Assembly: GCA_039519185.1 (NCBI GenBank) | Contig: CM076851.1 | Coordinates: forward strand, 100,623,531 to 100,687,530 | Source of the DNA: Astragalus membranaceus | Taxonomy: Eukaryota; Streptophyta; Magnoliopsida; Fabales; Fabaceae | Length of the DNA: 64,000 bases | Direction: 5' to 3' | In this document: one piece after another, positions 12,251 through 23,698 of the stretch | How the letters are laid out: each line of letters begins with the position of its first letter | Position numbering within the stretch: the first letter of the stretch is position 1 | Notes under the pieces: model-generated | Databases searched by the model: none | What the model saw: only the letters and a program-made list of their open reading frames with translations | What the model was told of the DNA's origin: nothing | Program-made: the position numbers and the translations under genes

Positions 12251-12417
12251 TACCCCATTGGCACTTTTTTATAAAGGTCGTCCCCTATCAAGATGTACTT
12301 AAGTGCCCTCTGTTTGACCTTAAAGTCAGTGCTAGTCGTGGGGTTACAGAGGTACTCTGTCCATACCCCAATTCAGGCATTGGCAGGATCCTCCTCGGTT
12401 GGAACCAATGCATCTTG

Positions 12418-12878
12418 TTACATTACCTCGACCACCAACTCCTTGTACTTCGAGTTTTGCTGGGCCAAGTCATTCGCTTCTTGATTCTCATTTCTAGGGA
12501 CATACATGATCACAACATCGGCAAACAACTTTAACAAGTTATGCGCCGAGACCCGTAGCTTCTTGAGCTTCGTGTTGTAACACTTGTATTCCCCAGTAAT
12601 CTGTTTAATTACCAGTTGGGAGTCACCTTTTACCTCTAAGTACTGGGCTTTCATGGCGGCCAGAATATCAAACCCATGATCAAGGCTTCATATTCGACGT
12701 GATTGTTGGAAGCCTGATCTCCTATCCTACACATGAACCTCCATGTTTGGCCATAGGGGCTGGTGATTACCACGCCAATGCCTGCCCCCATTTGAGTGCT
12801 CGAACCGTCAAACATGAGGACCCAAGGCTTCAACCCCAAATAGTTGACAGGATTGGCTGGCGAATTGTGTACCTCCAC
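12418..12878 (-). pseudogene. Tat1 second (archaeal-type) RNase H
   Basis: A second RNase H follows the RT-linked one: WVLMFDGSSTQMGAGIGVV (first Asp), NNHVEYEALIMGL (Glu), then EVKGDSQLVIKQITGEY (Asp) and a NENQEANDLAQ tail. A frameshift near 12652 separates the halves. In the family this extra domain is a feature of the Tat lineage, acquired in addition to the ancestral RNase H. Confidence 0.85.
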
Positions 12879-12894
12879 GCAAGGATTGAGCCAA

Positions 12895-13382
12895 GAAATT
12901 AGCCAGAGAGTGTCCTTTAACGGCTCTTAGCAGCACATAAGTTAAGGCAAACGCGTTTAACTTAAAGGCCCACTTTACAAGTCTTCCTTGCAAGACGGTC
13001 CTATTAAGAAGATATCTAATAATATCCACTTTGCACACAACCAAAATTTCCTTAGGTAAAAGGTAATATTCAAGTTTAGTACAGGCATTAAACAAAGATA
13101 GACAAAGCTTTTCAATAGGAGAATATCTAGTTTCAGCATAATTGAGAATCCTACTAAGATAATATATAGCACGCTCGGCACCATTATCATCATCTTGGGC
13201 TAACAAGCAGCCGATAGCTTGGTCCTCGGTCGCAATGTATAGCTTTAAGGGCTTCCCTGGCTGCGGAGGTACCAGGACAGGGGGATTAGTCAAGCCAGCC
13301 TTGATCTGGTCAAAGGCCTCCTATTGCTTGACTCCCCATACCATCTCCTCGGTGTTCTTTATCCTCAACAAGGGTGAGAAAG
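12895..13382 (-). pseudogene. Tat1 RT end and first RNase H
   Basis: One long open frame carries the Ty3-type RNase H with LKLYIATEDQAIGCLLAQ, AIYYLSRILNYAETRYSPIE, LPKEILVVCKVDIIRYLL and the ending ...HSLANFLA. Upstream residues near 13300-13382 (AFSPLL, then EAFDQIKAGLTNPPVL) join the RT thumb region. That region resumes at 16463 after the hAT-like insertion. Confidence 0.85.
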
Positions 13383-13599
13383 CCTTCATCTAGAGCTGTC
13401 AATTTGGCCCTAAGCCCCAAGCCCAGCCCCATTGGCCCCCAATCAAGCCCCATAAAATTGAAGCCCCCTATTAATGGGGATTTTTTTAGCCCCAACCCAC
13501 ACTTTTAAATTTTTTAGTGGGTTAGGGCCAGGGCTTTGTGGGCTGGCCCCCAAATTTTTTTCTCATTCTTTTCCCACTATTTACACCCCCACTTTCATT

Positions 13600-14030
13600 C
13601 TTTCACCCCCTTCCTCTTTTCCCTCCCTCCCTCTCACCACCACCTTCTTCTCCCTCTCACCACAACCACCACCACCACCACCACCACCATCACCATCTCC
13701 CACTCACCACCACCTTCTTTTCCCTCTCACCACCACCTCCTTATCCCTCTCACCACCACCTCTTTTCCCACTATTTATACCTCCACTTTCGTTCTTTCCA
13801 CCCCATTCCTCTTCTCCCTCACTCCCACCACCATCACCATCTTCCACTCACCACCACCACCACCGCCTCCTTCTCCCACCCACCACCATCACCACCTCCC
13901 ACTCACCACAACCACCACAACCTCATTTTCTTCTCACAACTATCACCACCAACCTCATTTTTTTTCTCATTCTTTTCCCACCCCACTTCCATTTTTTCAC
14001 CTCCCCTCTTTTTTTCTCAGTAATTGTCTT
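13600..14030 (+). repeat. Low-complexity (CCACCA)n/CTCTC stretch
   Basis: Imperfect CACCACCAC and CTTCTCCCTCTCACC repeats. Three overlapping open frames across it are by-products of the composition. The same stretch, in reverse complement, is at about 59100-59640 in the second hAT copy. Confidence 0.9.
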
Positions 14031-14209
14031 ATAGCCTTCACAACTCTCAATTGAAAGAAGCAATAAAATAAAAATCAGAACTGGTGAATGACTTTCAGTC
14101 AACCATGCAGCAGAGAGTGTGTGATATCACTGTACACACATTAAATGCACATCAATAATAATCAGCTAAAACCCAAATAATCCTTTAATTTCAACGTACC
14201 ATTCTTTTC

Positions 14210-14210
<1 letters not shown>

Positions 14211-14302
<92 letters not shown>
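14211..14302. repeat. (AC)n-(TA)n compound microsatellite
   Basis: About 70 bp of AC repeat followed by about 22 bp of TA repeat, directly abutting the left tip of the palindromic element. Confidence 0.95.
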
Positions 14303-15945
14303 GGTTTAAATAGTTATTACCCCCCTGCAAATATAGCCATTATCCAGTTACCCCCCTGCAAAAAAAAACATTTAAAACAAACCTTGCAAAATGTAAAGTT
14401 ATCCAGTTACCCCCTGCCGTTAAATTTTCTGTTAAAATATGTAAAATGTCACATATCCAGTTACCCCCTGCCACGTGTCACCATATTATTGGGCCTCTGT
14501 GACACGTGGCACTACATGTCACGTCAGCATCCTATGTCACCACTGCCACGTCAGCAACCAATGGATGGCTGCCACGTGGCACTGACTTGGCATTGGGTGA
14601 ATAGTGTGTTACTAAAAAAAATACAAGTTTTGGCATTGGATGGGTATTAAACTCGTGACCTGGTGGTTGTTGTGGGGTCCAATTACCACTAGGCCACAAC
14701 ATGATTTGTGTTTTTAAACACAACTACAAATATCTATTACATCACTAAAGATCAATTCCTCTCTAAATCAACCCAAAGATCAATTCCTCTCCAAACAACA
14801 CCATAGAACGAAAACGAAAATCTTAATTCCAAAAACGAAAAAACGAAATCTGGAATGATGAAACGAAATCTTAATTCCAAAAACGAAAATCTTAATTCCA
14901 AAAACGAAAACGTAAATCCAAAAAACGAAATCTGGAATCTGAAAAAATGAAAAAAATGAGATCTGGAATGATGAAGATCTGGAATGATGATGATCTGAAA
15001 AAACGAAAATCTTAATTCCAAAATGAAGATCTGGAATGATGAAGATTTCGTTTATGAAAAAAATGAGATCTGGAATGATGAAGATTTCGTTTATTATTGT
15101 TCTCAAAAACATAAATCCAAGAAACGAACAATAATAAACGAAATCTTCATCATTCCAGATCTCATTTTTTTCATAAACGAAATCTTCATCATTCCAGATC
15201 TTCATTTTGGAATTAAGATTTTCGTTTTTTCAGATCATTATCATTCCAGATCTTCATCATTCCAGATCTCATTTTTTTCATTTTTTCAGATTCCAGATTT
15301 CGTTTTTTGGATTTACGTTTTCGTTTTTGGAATTAAGATTTTCGTTTTTGGAATTAAGATTTCGTTTCATCATTCCAGATTTCGTTTTTTCGTTTTTGGA
15401 ATTAAGATTTTCGTTTTTGTTCTATGGTGTTGTTTGGAGAGGAATTGATCTTTGGGTTGATTTAGAGAGGAATTGATCTTTAGTGATGTAATAGATATTT
15501 GTAGTTGTGTTTAAAAACACAAATCATGTTGTGGCCTAGTGGTAATTGGACCCCCCAACAACCACCAGGTCACGAGTTCAATATCCATCCAATGCCAAAA
15601 CTTGTATTTTTTTTAGTAACACACTATTCACCCAACGCCAAGTCAGTGCCACGTGGCAGCCATCCATTGGTTGCTGACGTGGCACATGCCTGTGCCACGT
15701 GGCAGTGGTGACATAGGATGCTGACGTGGCATGTAGTGCCACGTGTCACAGAGGCCCAATAATATGGTGACACGTGGCAGGGGGGTAACTGGATATGTGA
15801 CATTTTACATATTTTAACAGAAAATTTAACGGCAGGGGGGTAACTGGATAACTTTACATTTTGCAAGGTTTGTTTTAAATGTTTTTTTTTTGCAGGGGGG
15901 TAACTGGATAATGGCTATATTTGCAGGGGGTAATAACTATTTAAA

Positions 15946-15947
<2 letters not shown>
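14303..15947. mobile_element. Palindromic foldback/Mutator-like element, copy 1
   Basis: Two near-identical inverted arms, 14303-15102 and 15126-15947, surround a 23-bp spacer. Tips read GGTTTAAATAGTTATTACCC and its complement. The arms carry GGGGGTAACTGGATA repeats, several GCCACGT(GG/CA) boxes, a tRNA-like A/B box pair and an array of TCCAGAT/TTTCGTTTT motifs near the centre. It is flanked on both sides by TA repeats, so any target duplication is hidden. There is no coding capacity: the long open frames on both strands are products of the palindrome. Long arms and a GGGTAA-type tip suggest a Mutator-derived foldback element; that class is inference. Confidence 0.75.

Positions 15948-16018
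<71 letters not shown>
15948..16018. repeat. (TA)n microsatellite at right tip of palindrome
   Basis: About 70 bp of uninterrupted TA repeat directly after the palindrome. Confidence 0.95.
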
Positions 16019-16022
<4 letters not shown>

Positions 16023-16462
16023 CACCCAATACAATACAAAAAATATTTCTATTACCATTGAAAAAGTACTGTATCGTGATTTCACAAAATCCAGAACCAT
16101 GCAAGCATATTGTATGTACATCTGTTGTCGACTAGTAGTATGTAACGGTACTTTTTTCAACGTGATCACACGGCTTTCATTTTTTTGTAATTTCCAGTTT
16201 TGTTCGTAAAAAAGTAAATAAATTTTTAGGGCTCATGAGTTGGGCTAGGTCGAAGTCCACATAGGTTCGTGGGTAATTTTCAGTTTCGTTGCGAAAAGAA
16301 AAAATTAAGGGCCTTGGGCTGGCCCTGGCCCTCTGGGACTTGGGGCTTCCGTGGGCTTTTGAAATGTGGGCTTTTAGGCCCATGGACATTTTGGCCCATG
16401 GGCCATGTGGGGCTGGGGCTGGGCTGGCCCACATGGGTCAAATTGACTGCTCTACCTTCATC

Positions 16463-17857
16463 TTTCCAGCCGAGTTAGTGATAAACCTCCTCAGAAAGTT
16501 GATCTTGCTTAGTAAACTTTGCAGCTCCTTCTTTGTTCTGGGAGGCCTTGCCTATAAGATGACCCGAGCTTTGTTCTTGTCTACTTCAATGCCCTGGTTG
16601 TGCACCAAAAAGCCTAGAAAATTGCCCGCAGATACGCCAAAAGCACATTTAGTGGGGTTCATCTTGAGATTGTGGAGTCTCATCCATTTTAGAGCTTGTT
16701 CAAGCTCAACATGGTGGGCCTCGAAGCTCTTGGATTTGACTACCACATCGTCAATATACACTTCCATGCTTTTACCAATGAGGTCATGGAAAATAGCATT
16801 CATGGCCCTTTGGTACGTGTGGCCTCTACGTTTTTGAGGCCGAATGGCATCACCAACCACTCATAGATACCTAAGGCACTGAGGCACCTAAAGTCAGTCT
16901 TTTGGGTGTCAGCCTCGGCCACGTAGATCTAGTTGTAACCAGAATAGCTGTCCATAAAAGTCAAGATGGCATTGTTAGCCGCGACATCGACCAGCATGTC
17001 GGCCACAGGCATACCATACTCATCTTTCGGAGTGGCCAAGTTCAGATCCCTGTAATCAATACAGACCTGTACCTGACCAATATTTTTGATCACGGGGACT
17101 ATGTTAGACAGCCATTCTACGTACCTGGCGGTTCTTATGAACCCTGCTTTCAGCAATCTCTCCACCTCAGCTGTGGCTTGAACCTCCTCGGTGGCTGCTT
17201 GTGGGGTTTGCAACCTTCCTTTATGGGCAACCTATGTTCTGACAAGGCTCTATCAAGGCCTGACATCTCATGGTAGTCCCATGCAAAACAGTCGCAGTAC
17301 TCATTTATCAAAGCTACCACCTGATCTTGCTGTTGGGGTTGTAACTTTCCACTGATCTTAGTCATTCTTGGCTCACTTTCACTCCCTAAGTTCACCTCTA
17401 CCAGAGGGTCTTGAGCTTCAAATGTGGGTATCCTCCTCTGGATGGGTTCTATGTGGGGAGGCTCGGCTAACATCCCGTTATTGGGGTCATCTGAAGCCCC
17501 TTGGCAGGAGTGCTCTGAGAGCCCGTCTTCTTACATATTGCACCGAACATAGCCTCTTCAATGCTGGATTCTATTTGGAATAGGTGCAGCCGATCCAGCA
17601 GGCTCTGTACCTCTATTCGGAGACTAATCATTATTCTCATTGCTAGGCCGTGGGTCGGCCAACATTTTGAATTCAAATCCCTTCTTAGTCCATTCACATG
17701 ATTCTATACCCCCCTCCTCGTAATTCCCTAGAATGGAGATGGGGCGCAAATGAGAGGAGTAGAAGACGACTTCAAGCATTTTCACCTCGACAGGGAACGG
17801 ATTGGGATCCGCCTCTACTATCTCCACCTTATCACCTATCCATTCGTTAATCACCAA
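16463..17857 (-). pseudogene. Tat1 reverse transcriptase and upstream linker
   Basis: Minus-strand fragments read an acidic linker (VEADPNPFPVEVKMLEVVFY), then the RT entry CDCFAWDYHEMSGLDRAL and EHRLPIKEGCKPHKQPPRRF. They continue with CIDYRDLNLATPKDEYGMPV, FMDSYSGYN and the catalytic YIDD box in MEVYIDDVVVKS, then KMNPTKCAFGVSAGNFLGF. At least two frameshifts (about 16900 and 17200) and stops make it non-functional. It is cut by the hAT-like element at 16454/16463. Confidence 0.88.
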
Positions 17858-18045
17858 TGAAACTAAAATTGAAGCAGTCTTCTGTGATAGCTCGACGAAG
17901 AGGATCAGGTGGTCTTGTCATCCAATTACTCAGAAGCAAGCCCTTCGAAGCAAGAGATGCAATCACATGAGCAACTTTATTTCACCTTTGATCAGCCCAG
18001 GTAACACCGCATGTTGTAATTGAAGCTCTAATCTTTAATATATCA
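17848..18045 (-). pseudogene. LINE RNase H, C-terminal piece
   Basis: The minus strand reads TTCGVTWADQR, a stop, then NKVAHVIASLASKGLLLSNW, the typical end of the plant LINE RNase H (W-x-x-R-x-x-N-x-x-AH-x-x-A). It continues the 20426-20739 fragment across solo LTR B, which proves the LTR inserted into the LINE. Confidence 0.75.
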
Positions 18046-18338
18046 TGTAACATCCCCAATTTGGCTAATTTCATTTATTGAAATTAGCAAGAGGTTATGT
18101 TTAATTAATTAGCTATTTTGAATAATTAGGCATAATTGATTATATCTCATGGTTAATTTAATTGCCAATGATGTATGTATGTGTGCCTTGATGATAAATT
18201 GGTGGTTGATTAATTAAGTCACATAGGGTGGTATTTTAGAAACGATAGGGTCCCAATAGAAGCAAGGGTAGGATGGTCATTTCGCGTCATTTTACAAACA
18301 CCCCCAGCTGAACATTAAGTGCCCACTCACTTTCATGA

Positions 18339-18381
<43 letters not shown>

Positions 18382-20420
18382 AGCATTTGTTTAAAACAGA
18401 AAAACTGGGAAAAAGAGAGAGAGCCTTGAGAGAGGGAGAGAGTAGGCGAAGAGGGAGAGGGAAGACCAAACCTGAATGCATGTTTCGATTTCCAACACCA
18501 TTGAAATCAGCTTTTCATTCTCTTCATACTGGTACCAACAACATCACCACCACCCTTCCCCATCTCAATTCACCATTTATGAGCACTTCAATCTCAACTT
18601 GACCAAAAATGAGTTTTGAGCTTGCATGTGCCATTAAAGCTTGATATTAAGTAGCTAGAACACTTCAACCAGCCCACATTGTAGTTTCAAGCATTGTAGT
18701 GAAGGTCAGAACCCGTTCGTGGTAGCTGGGGCTGTTTGGGTTTGAGTTGAAGCGAGAGGTTTGAGTACGGGGATTGTTCGTGCGGTTTCGTGATTTGCTA
18801 AGTCTCGTAGTTCTCGGATAACTATGATTTTCATCATATTCGGTGAGTTCTATCTCGCTTAGGGATTTTGTTTTCGAAACACTGGTTCCATGTTCTGTTT
18901 TTATGTTCAGTTCGTGCACTTTCAAGTCAAAACCGTTTTTACAAAAATTGCGTTTTGAACGATGATTTATATGGTTGATTGATTATTAGAATATGTGATT
19001 GTTTGGACTGATTGTTGTGCTATTATTGAAGGTTGATGAGTTAGGTATCGATCGGAATGAAGTTTGGACACGAAACAGAATCGAAAACTGCACGAAGTGG
19101 TATTTTTGCAAGTCTGTGTAACAGGCACGGACCGTGCGCCCACACGAACGGTTCGTGCGCTGCCTTCTGTTACACTGCTTGCAGAGTTTCATTTCGCGCA
19201 CGGACCGTGCGCCTTTCAGCACGGGTCGTCCGTCCCTCCTTGTCAAATTTTTTAGAATGTGTCCAATGCCTTCCTAATTGATTTCAAACCCATCCTAATC
19301 CCTTCCCCAATGTTATGTAATGAGAAAATAACTGTAGTTCATTGGAATTGCTTATATTTGGATTGAATTGAGGAGAATTCCCTAAGTTATAAGTAATGTG
19401 ATATGAATTGGTTAAATCAAAGCAAACAAGTGTCGTTTTCCTTTACATGCATATTGGTTAAAACATTGTTTTAGTAATGACGAGAGAGGAAAACCCTAAA
19501 GCATGATAATGAGATGGACTATAAGTTCATCAAAGCTAAGTTTGAGGTTAATTGCTAATGAAGACATGTAAAGAAATAGAACATTATGTTCCTACAAGTC
19601 AAGTTAATTCCTTAAAGAAAAGAAAGATGGCATACATATAATTATATATGTATATCAAGGGTGACGACCCCAGTTATTAGCATACTAGGGCAGGGGAAGT
19701 CATGAGCCCCGAACCCTAAGCCCCTTCCATGTAGCCTGCCTTCCAAGGTCAGCGGGATTGTGTGCACCGAGAATCATGAAAATAGAAAGTGGTTCGAGGT
19801 GATGTGCTAAAAAAAGAACAAGACATGATACGTAGTCGCTTATTAGGGCTACAAGTTAAAAATAAAGCATTTCACGTAGTCGCTTTTTAGGGCTATGAGT
19901 TAAAAGAATATATGTTCATGTAGTCGCTTATCAGGGCTACGAGTTCAAAAGCCAAGCATAATGAGCCACTAGTGTTAGTAAGGGGTCTCGATAGGACTCA
20001 CTGAGATAATGTTTATCTATCCCTTTATAATTGTGGTTTTTACAGAGAAATAGGGAAAGGCAAAGGCGATGAAGCACGGCTAGGCGGTGTGTCTTATGGA
20101 GTTATTGAAGATTCAATTTTATGATTATGCCATTTTCCCTTTGTTGTCTTTGTATTATCGATTGTATAACTATTACTAGCTAACAGTTGTAAATCGTTTC
20201 CGCTACTTATGTTTTAGGATATTGAACACCAGGTTGTAAAAGTTTATAAATCATGAGACTTAAGTACTTTATGTTAAGTTAATGAAATTGAATGACTGTT
20301 TGGATGTCCATTCAAGAAAAGTTTTAGTTGTGTCTATATTCTAAACAGGAAGTTAACTCTGATGTATGCCATGCTGTGCATCTTAGTGTTTCTCGGTGTT
20401 AGAAATGCTGGGGTGTTACA
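18046..20420. mobile_element. Solo LTR B (TGTAACA...TGTTACA), 2,375 bp, in the LINE
   Basis: The ends are TGTAACATCCCCAATTTGG and GGGGTGTTACA. The 5-bp target duplication TATCA is at 18041-18045 and 20421-20425. No gag or pol. It contains an (AC)n run at about 18343-18380. A GC-rich patch of ACGGACCGTGCGC-type inverted motifs is at about 19115-19240. 'GTAGTCGCTTATNAGGGCTA'-type repeats lie at 19830-19940. It is the same broad family as solo LTRs A and C. Confidence 0.82.
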
Positions 20421-20425
20421 TATCA

Positions 20426-20985
20426 CGAACAATCCCATTAATTTCTTTGTGTTTTTTGTTGCCTCTGCAAACCTCTACGAGAGAAAGATTGTCCGATTCT
20501 AGTACTACATTCTGAAGGTGAAGAGCAGTTGCTCGTGAAGCAGCTTCCCGAAGACCAAAGGCTTCAGCAACAATGGTAGAGCAGGCAAAAACTCGCTTGT
20601 AAGTTGCCGTAAGAACCCTACCTTTCTCATCTCTGCACACCACACCAATGAAACTAATTCCAGTTGCTTTGTCAAAAGCAGCATCACAGTTTATTTTAAT
20701 TGCATGATTCAGAGACGGGTCTCCATTTACTTGGAACACCTCTAGTTCAGATTGGGGCTAATGATGGGACCATTAGCAGTAGCAGTGAAGTACTCAAAGC
20801 AGAGAGCATTGATCCTGTGGAGAGCCTCAATAGGATTGGGAGATTTATCATTGAAGATGGCTTCATTCCTAGTCTTCCAGATGTTCCAAAGGGTGAAGAT
20901 AAGTCTAGTCAAACCATTCTTAGAGCCCTGTAGATAAGTACTGAACATGACCAAACATCAATTATGAAAAGAGGAGAGACCATAG
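20426..20985 (-). pseudogene. LINE RNase H, N-terminal and central piece
   Basis: The frame at 20426-20739 reads KINCDAAFDKATGISFIGVV, VAEAFGLREAASRA and LESDNLSLVEVCRG, giving the D, E and D of the RVT_3-type RNase H. Upstream, at 20742-20954, is the linker TLWNIWKTRNEAIFND that precedes RNase H in plant LINEs. A stop separates the two. Confidence 0.8.
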
Positions 20986-22511
20986 CACTACAAAAAAAGC
21001 AGGATAGGCGACAGAAATTTCCGTCGCTAAAGTGGTTTAGCGACGGAAATAAAAAGGGCGTCGCTAATATTTAGCGACGGAATTTTTTATTTTAGGGACG
21101 GAATTTTAGCGAGGGATTTTAGAGACAGATTTTCCCTCGCTAATTAGCGAGGGAAATTAGTGAGGACAAATCCGTCGCTAATTAGCGACGGATTTTAGTG
21201 AGGGCAAATCCGACGTTAATTCAATTTCTTTATAAAAAAAACTGCTTTATTTTTATGCCACGTATCCAATTGGGGCCGGAGGGAGGATGACCAGCAGGTG
21301 GAGCAGCTGCAGCAGAACGTGAAGTCCCAACTCCTCCAGCAGTAGTGGTGGTCTGGGGCATCCCCAAAATAGTCTCGCAATTATCTCAATGGAGATGATT
21401 TCGAGCAAAATATGGGGGTGAAGGACTGCAAGCACCTCACCCTTTTCCATCAACAACACACAATAACAACATCAAATAGTCATCTAACCTAGGGCTCATC
21501 AAACATCAAAACAACAATTTAACACAATTTCAATTTCAAAATTAACATACACTTGTCACCAATTATCAATTCCAATTAGACATTTTTCAATTAACAACTC
21601 TAACAAACATACACTTTTCAATTAACATCTCCAACAACATACACTTTTCATACGTTATTCAATTACATTTTTCAATTTCAATTCAATTCCAATTACACAT
21701 TTCTAATTAATAACAACAACAACAATTTTATTCTACAATTCTAAACACTATCTTAAACACATACAACAACCTTTCAAAATTCACAATCCAAAACACTAAT
21801 ATTAATCTTTCAAACAACAAAAATTTATTCTATAATAACATACACATTTAAAACTAACATTTCACAACTAAAAACAACTAAACAAAAATCATTCCTAAAA
21901 ACAAAAATAAATAAAAACTAACCGTTTTGTGCCTATGAGAACTCCGGTGCGGTGGCTGTCCGGTGACTGTGCGAACTCCGGTGGGTGGTAAGAAATAGAT
22001 TTGTGCCTATGGTGAGGAATGAGAGAGAGAAACGATTAGAGAGAAATAGAGAGAAGGTTCGGAGAGAGAGAGAAAGAGAGAGAAGAGTGAGAACAAACAA
22101 ACCTTGGTAGCGTGGACGGTGGTGGCGTGGACGGTGGTGGCGTGGTGGTGGCAGAGAACTGGGTGAGTGTGAGTGAGGTGAGAGTGAGTGAGGTGAGAGT
22201 GAATGGTGAGAGAAGAGTGTGTTACGGAGATAGGAAAATTTAATTAAAATTAGCGAGGAATAATAGCGACGGATTTTACTATTAGCAAAATTTTACGATT
22301 TCCAAGATCTGCCAACGGTCACGTCAGCGTTAGCGACGGGCCGTTAGCGATGGAATTGACTGTTAGCGACGGATTTGAATTTTAAAAAAAAAATGGCGCG
22401 CCTTGTAGCGACGGAAATGGCTGTCGCTAAATCCCTCGCTAAGTTGGATTTAGCGATGGATTGGGTATCACTCGCTAAAATCCGTCGCTAGTCCTGAATT
22501 TTTGTGTAGTG
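20986..22511. mobile_element. Non-autonomous CACTA (CMC/EnSpm) element, 1,526 bp
   Basis: The ends are CACTACAAAAAAAGC and the complementary TTTTTGTGTAGTG. The 3-bp target duplication TAG is at 20983-20985 and 22512-22514. Both ends are packed with subterminal TAGCGACGGA / TCCGTCGCTA boxes in both orientations, the usual CACTA transposase-binding layout. The interior is non-coding: a CAATT-rich segment, GAGA runs at about 22020-22090 and GGTGGCGTGGACGGT repeats. No TNP-type transposase is present, so movement would need help in trans. Confidence 0.88.
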
Positions 22512-22514
22512 TAG

Positions 22515-23698
22515 GGATTAGGAGGAGGAAAAAATTGCAATCCGAACCAAAGGGGTTGAGTCCAAGGACACAACAGCAGCATACGCTCAATAGATTCATG
22601 CTCAATAGTACAGAACTGGCATTTAGGGGAATTGGCTATCTTTTTCTTGAATAGAGCTTCTTTAGTAGGAAGGAAATTATGGCTAGCTTTCCACATAAAA
22701 TGCTTCATTTTGGCAGGAGCATTAGAGTTCCAAATCAGGTCCCAATAGTCACAGGGAATGGAATTAGATGAGGAGGGATTTAGGTTTATCTAGGGAGAGG
22801 TCAAAAGAATTCTGTATGCTCCATTTTTAGAGTGAGGCCACATCAAAGTATCTGAGTCTGATGACCAAGAGATAGGAGTATTCAAAGCCTCAATGGCAGA
22901 AGCTGGGATAAGATTACTTTTAAGTTTAGAAAGATCCCATTCCTGATTAGGGCTAATCAGATCACCAACCTTAGAGACTGTTGTAGAGGACTGTAAGATA
23001 GCTTTAGAACCTGAGGCTAGCCAATTATCTTCTGTAATGTTAACTCTCTACCCAGGACCAATCTCCCACCTGGCCTCTTTCATAATAAGAGACCTGCCAT
23101 GGATTAAGCTTCTCCAGACCCAAGAATCATGTCTCCCAGTGTTTGCCTGCCATAACTCGGTGGTAGGAAAATGGATAGCTTTGAGAGTAGTGGCCCAGTA
23201 AGAATCAGGCTCCTGAATGAGTCACCAGACCTGCTTAAATAGCATTGCTGAGTTCATCTTTTGAAAATCCTTAAACCCAATACCACCCAAGATTTTGGGA
23301 GAACAAAGGTCTTCAAATTTTCTCCAATGTATGCCTCTGTTATTACCAGAGGATTGCCACCAGAACTTAGCAACTGCAGAAGTTAAAGAAGAGCAGGAAG
23401 TTTTGGTAGTAGTAAGATAGCCATAATGTAACTAGGGATTGCTTGCACAACAGATTTTATCTACACTTCCTTGCCAGCAGGGTTAAGAAAATTGCCCTTC
23501 CATCCTTCTAGTATAGCAGTGAGTTTATCCTTAACCAAGAAAGACCTTGAACCTTTGAACCACCCCATTCAGCTGGAATACCAAGGTATTTCCCTGGGTG
23601 GTCCCATAATGGAATATTAGTTATATTTGAAATAGTTGCCTTAGTAGCAGGTCAACTCTGCAGCCACAGATAAGACAGGACTTGGTGAGGTTGATCTT
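22515..23698 (-). pseudogene. LINE zf-RVT region and RT-to-RNase H linker
   Basis: At the left is a zinc-binding 'reverse transcriptase' module (MKHFMWKASHNFLPTKEAL, CQFCTIEHESIERMLLLCPW). The rest of the interval reads in pieces, with stops, such as EDLCSPKILGGIGFKDF and LWQANTGRHDSWVWRSLIHG. These are typical post-RT segments of plant LINE ORF2. Confidence 0.75.

Larger units (their letters stand above)
13391..16454. mobile_element. hAT-like non-autonomous element, copy 1 (3,064 bp)
   Basis: Terminal inverted repeats are TAGAGCTGTCAATTTGG on the left and, read from the right end, TAGAGCAGTCAATTTGA. An exact 8-bp target duplication, CCTTCATC, flanks it (13383-13390 and 16455-16462), as expected for hAT. 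Subterminal DNA is dense in GGCCC/GGGCC boxes, common in plant hAT elements. There is no transposase. The interior holds a pyrimidine-rich CCACCA stretch, dinucleotide runs and an 1,645-bp palindrome. It sits in Tat1 between RT and RNase H, and excising it rejoins the frame. A second copy lies inverted at 56681-59742. Confidence 0.85.
7411..17857 (-). mobile_element. Tat1: decayed Tat-lineage Ty3/gypsy element, interrupted twice
   Basis: Reading the minus strand from 17857 down, the order is RT, RNase H, a second (archaeal-type) RNase H and integrase. On the plus strand beyond integrase is an antisense open frame (7411-7759). The pair of RNase H domains and the antisense frame between pol and the 3' LTR are known hallmarks of the Tat lineage. 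The body is split by a solo LTR (8651-11898) and a hAT-like element (13391-16454). Both insertions have clean target duplications, and the coding sequence resumes on the other side. gag and protease are missing: the element stops at about 17857 against a LINE. No intact LTR of its own was found. Confidence 0.85.

Noticed and set aside
13474..14054. Three overlapping Pro/His/Ser/Thr-rich open frames (160-190 codons)
   Set aside because: They read a CCACCA/CTCTCACC low-complexity stretch in all three frames. The same happens in the inverted copy at 59076-59674. No motif or coding signal.
14752..15476. Pairs of 89- and 141-codon frames on both strands with near-identical products
   Set aside because: They mirror each other because the DNA is a palindrome of TTTCGTTTT/TCCAGAT repeats. 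Repeated at 57670-58394. Not genes.
15890..16169. Open frames with long Ile-Tyr repeats
   Set aside because: Translation of a (TA)n microsatellite; same at 56966-57257.
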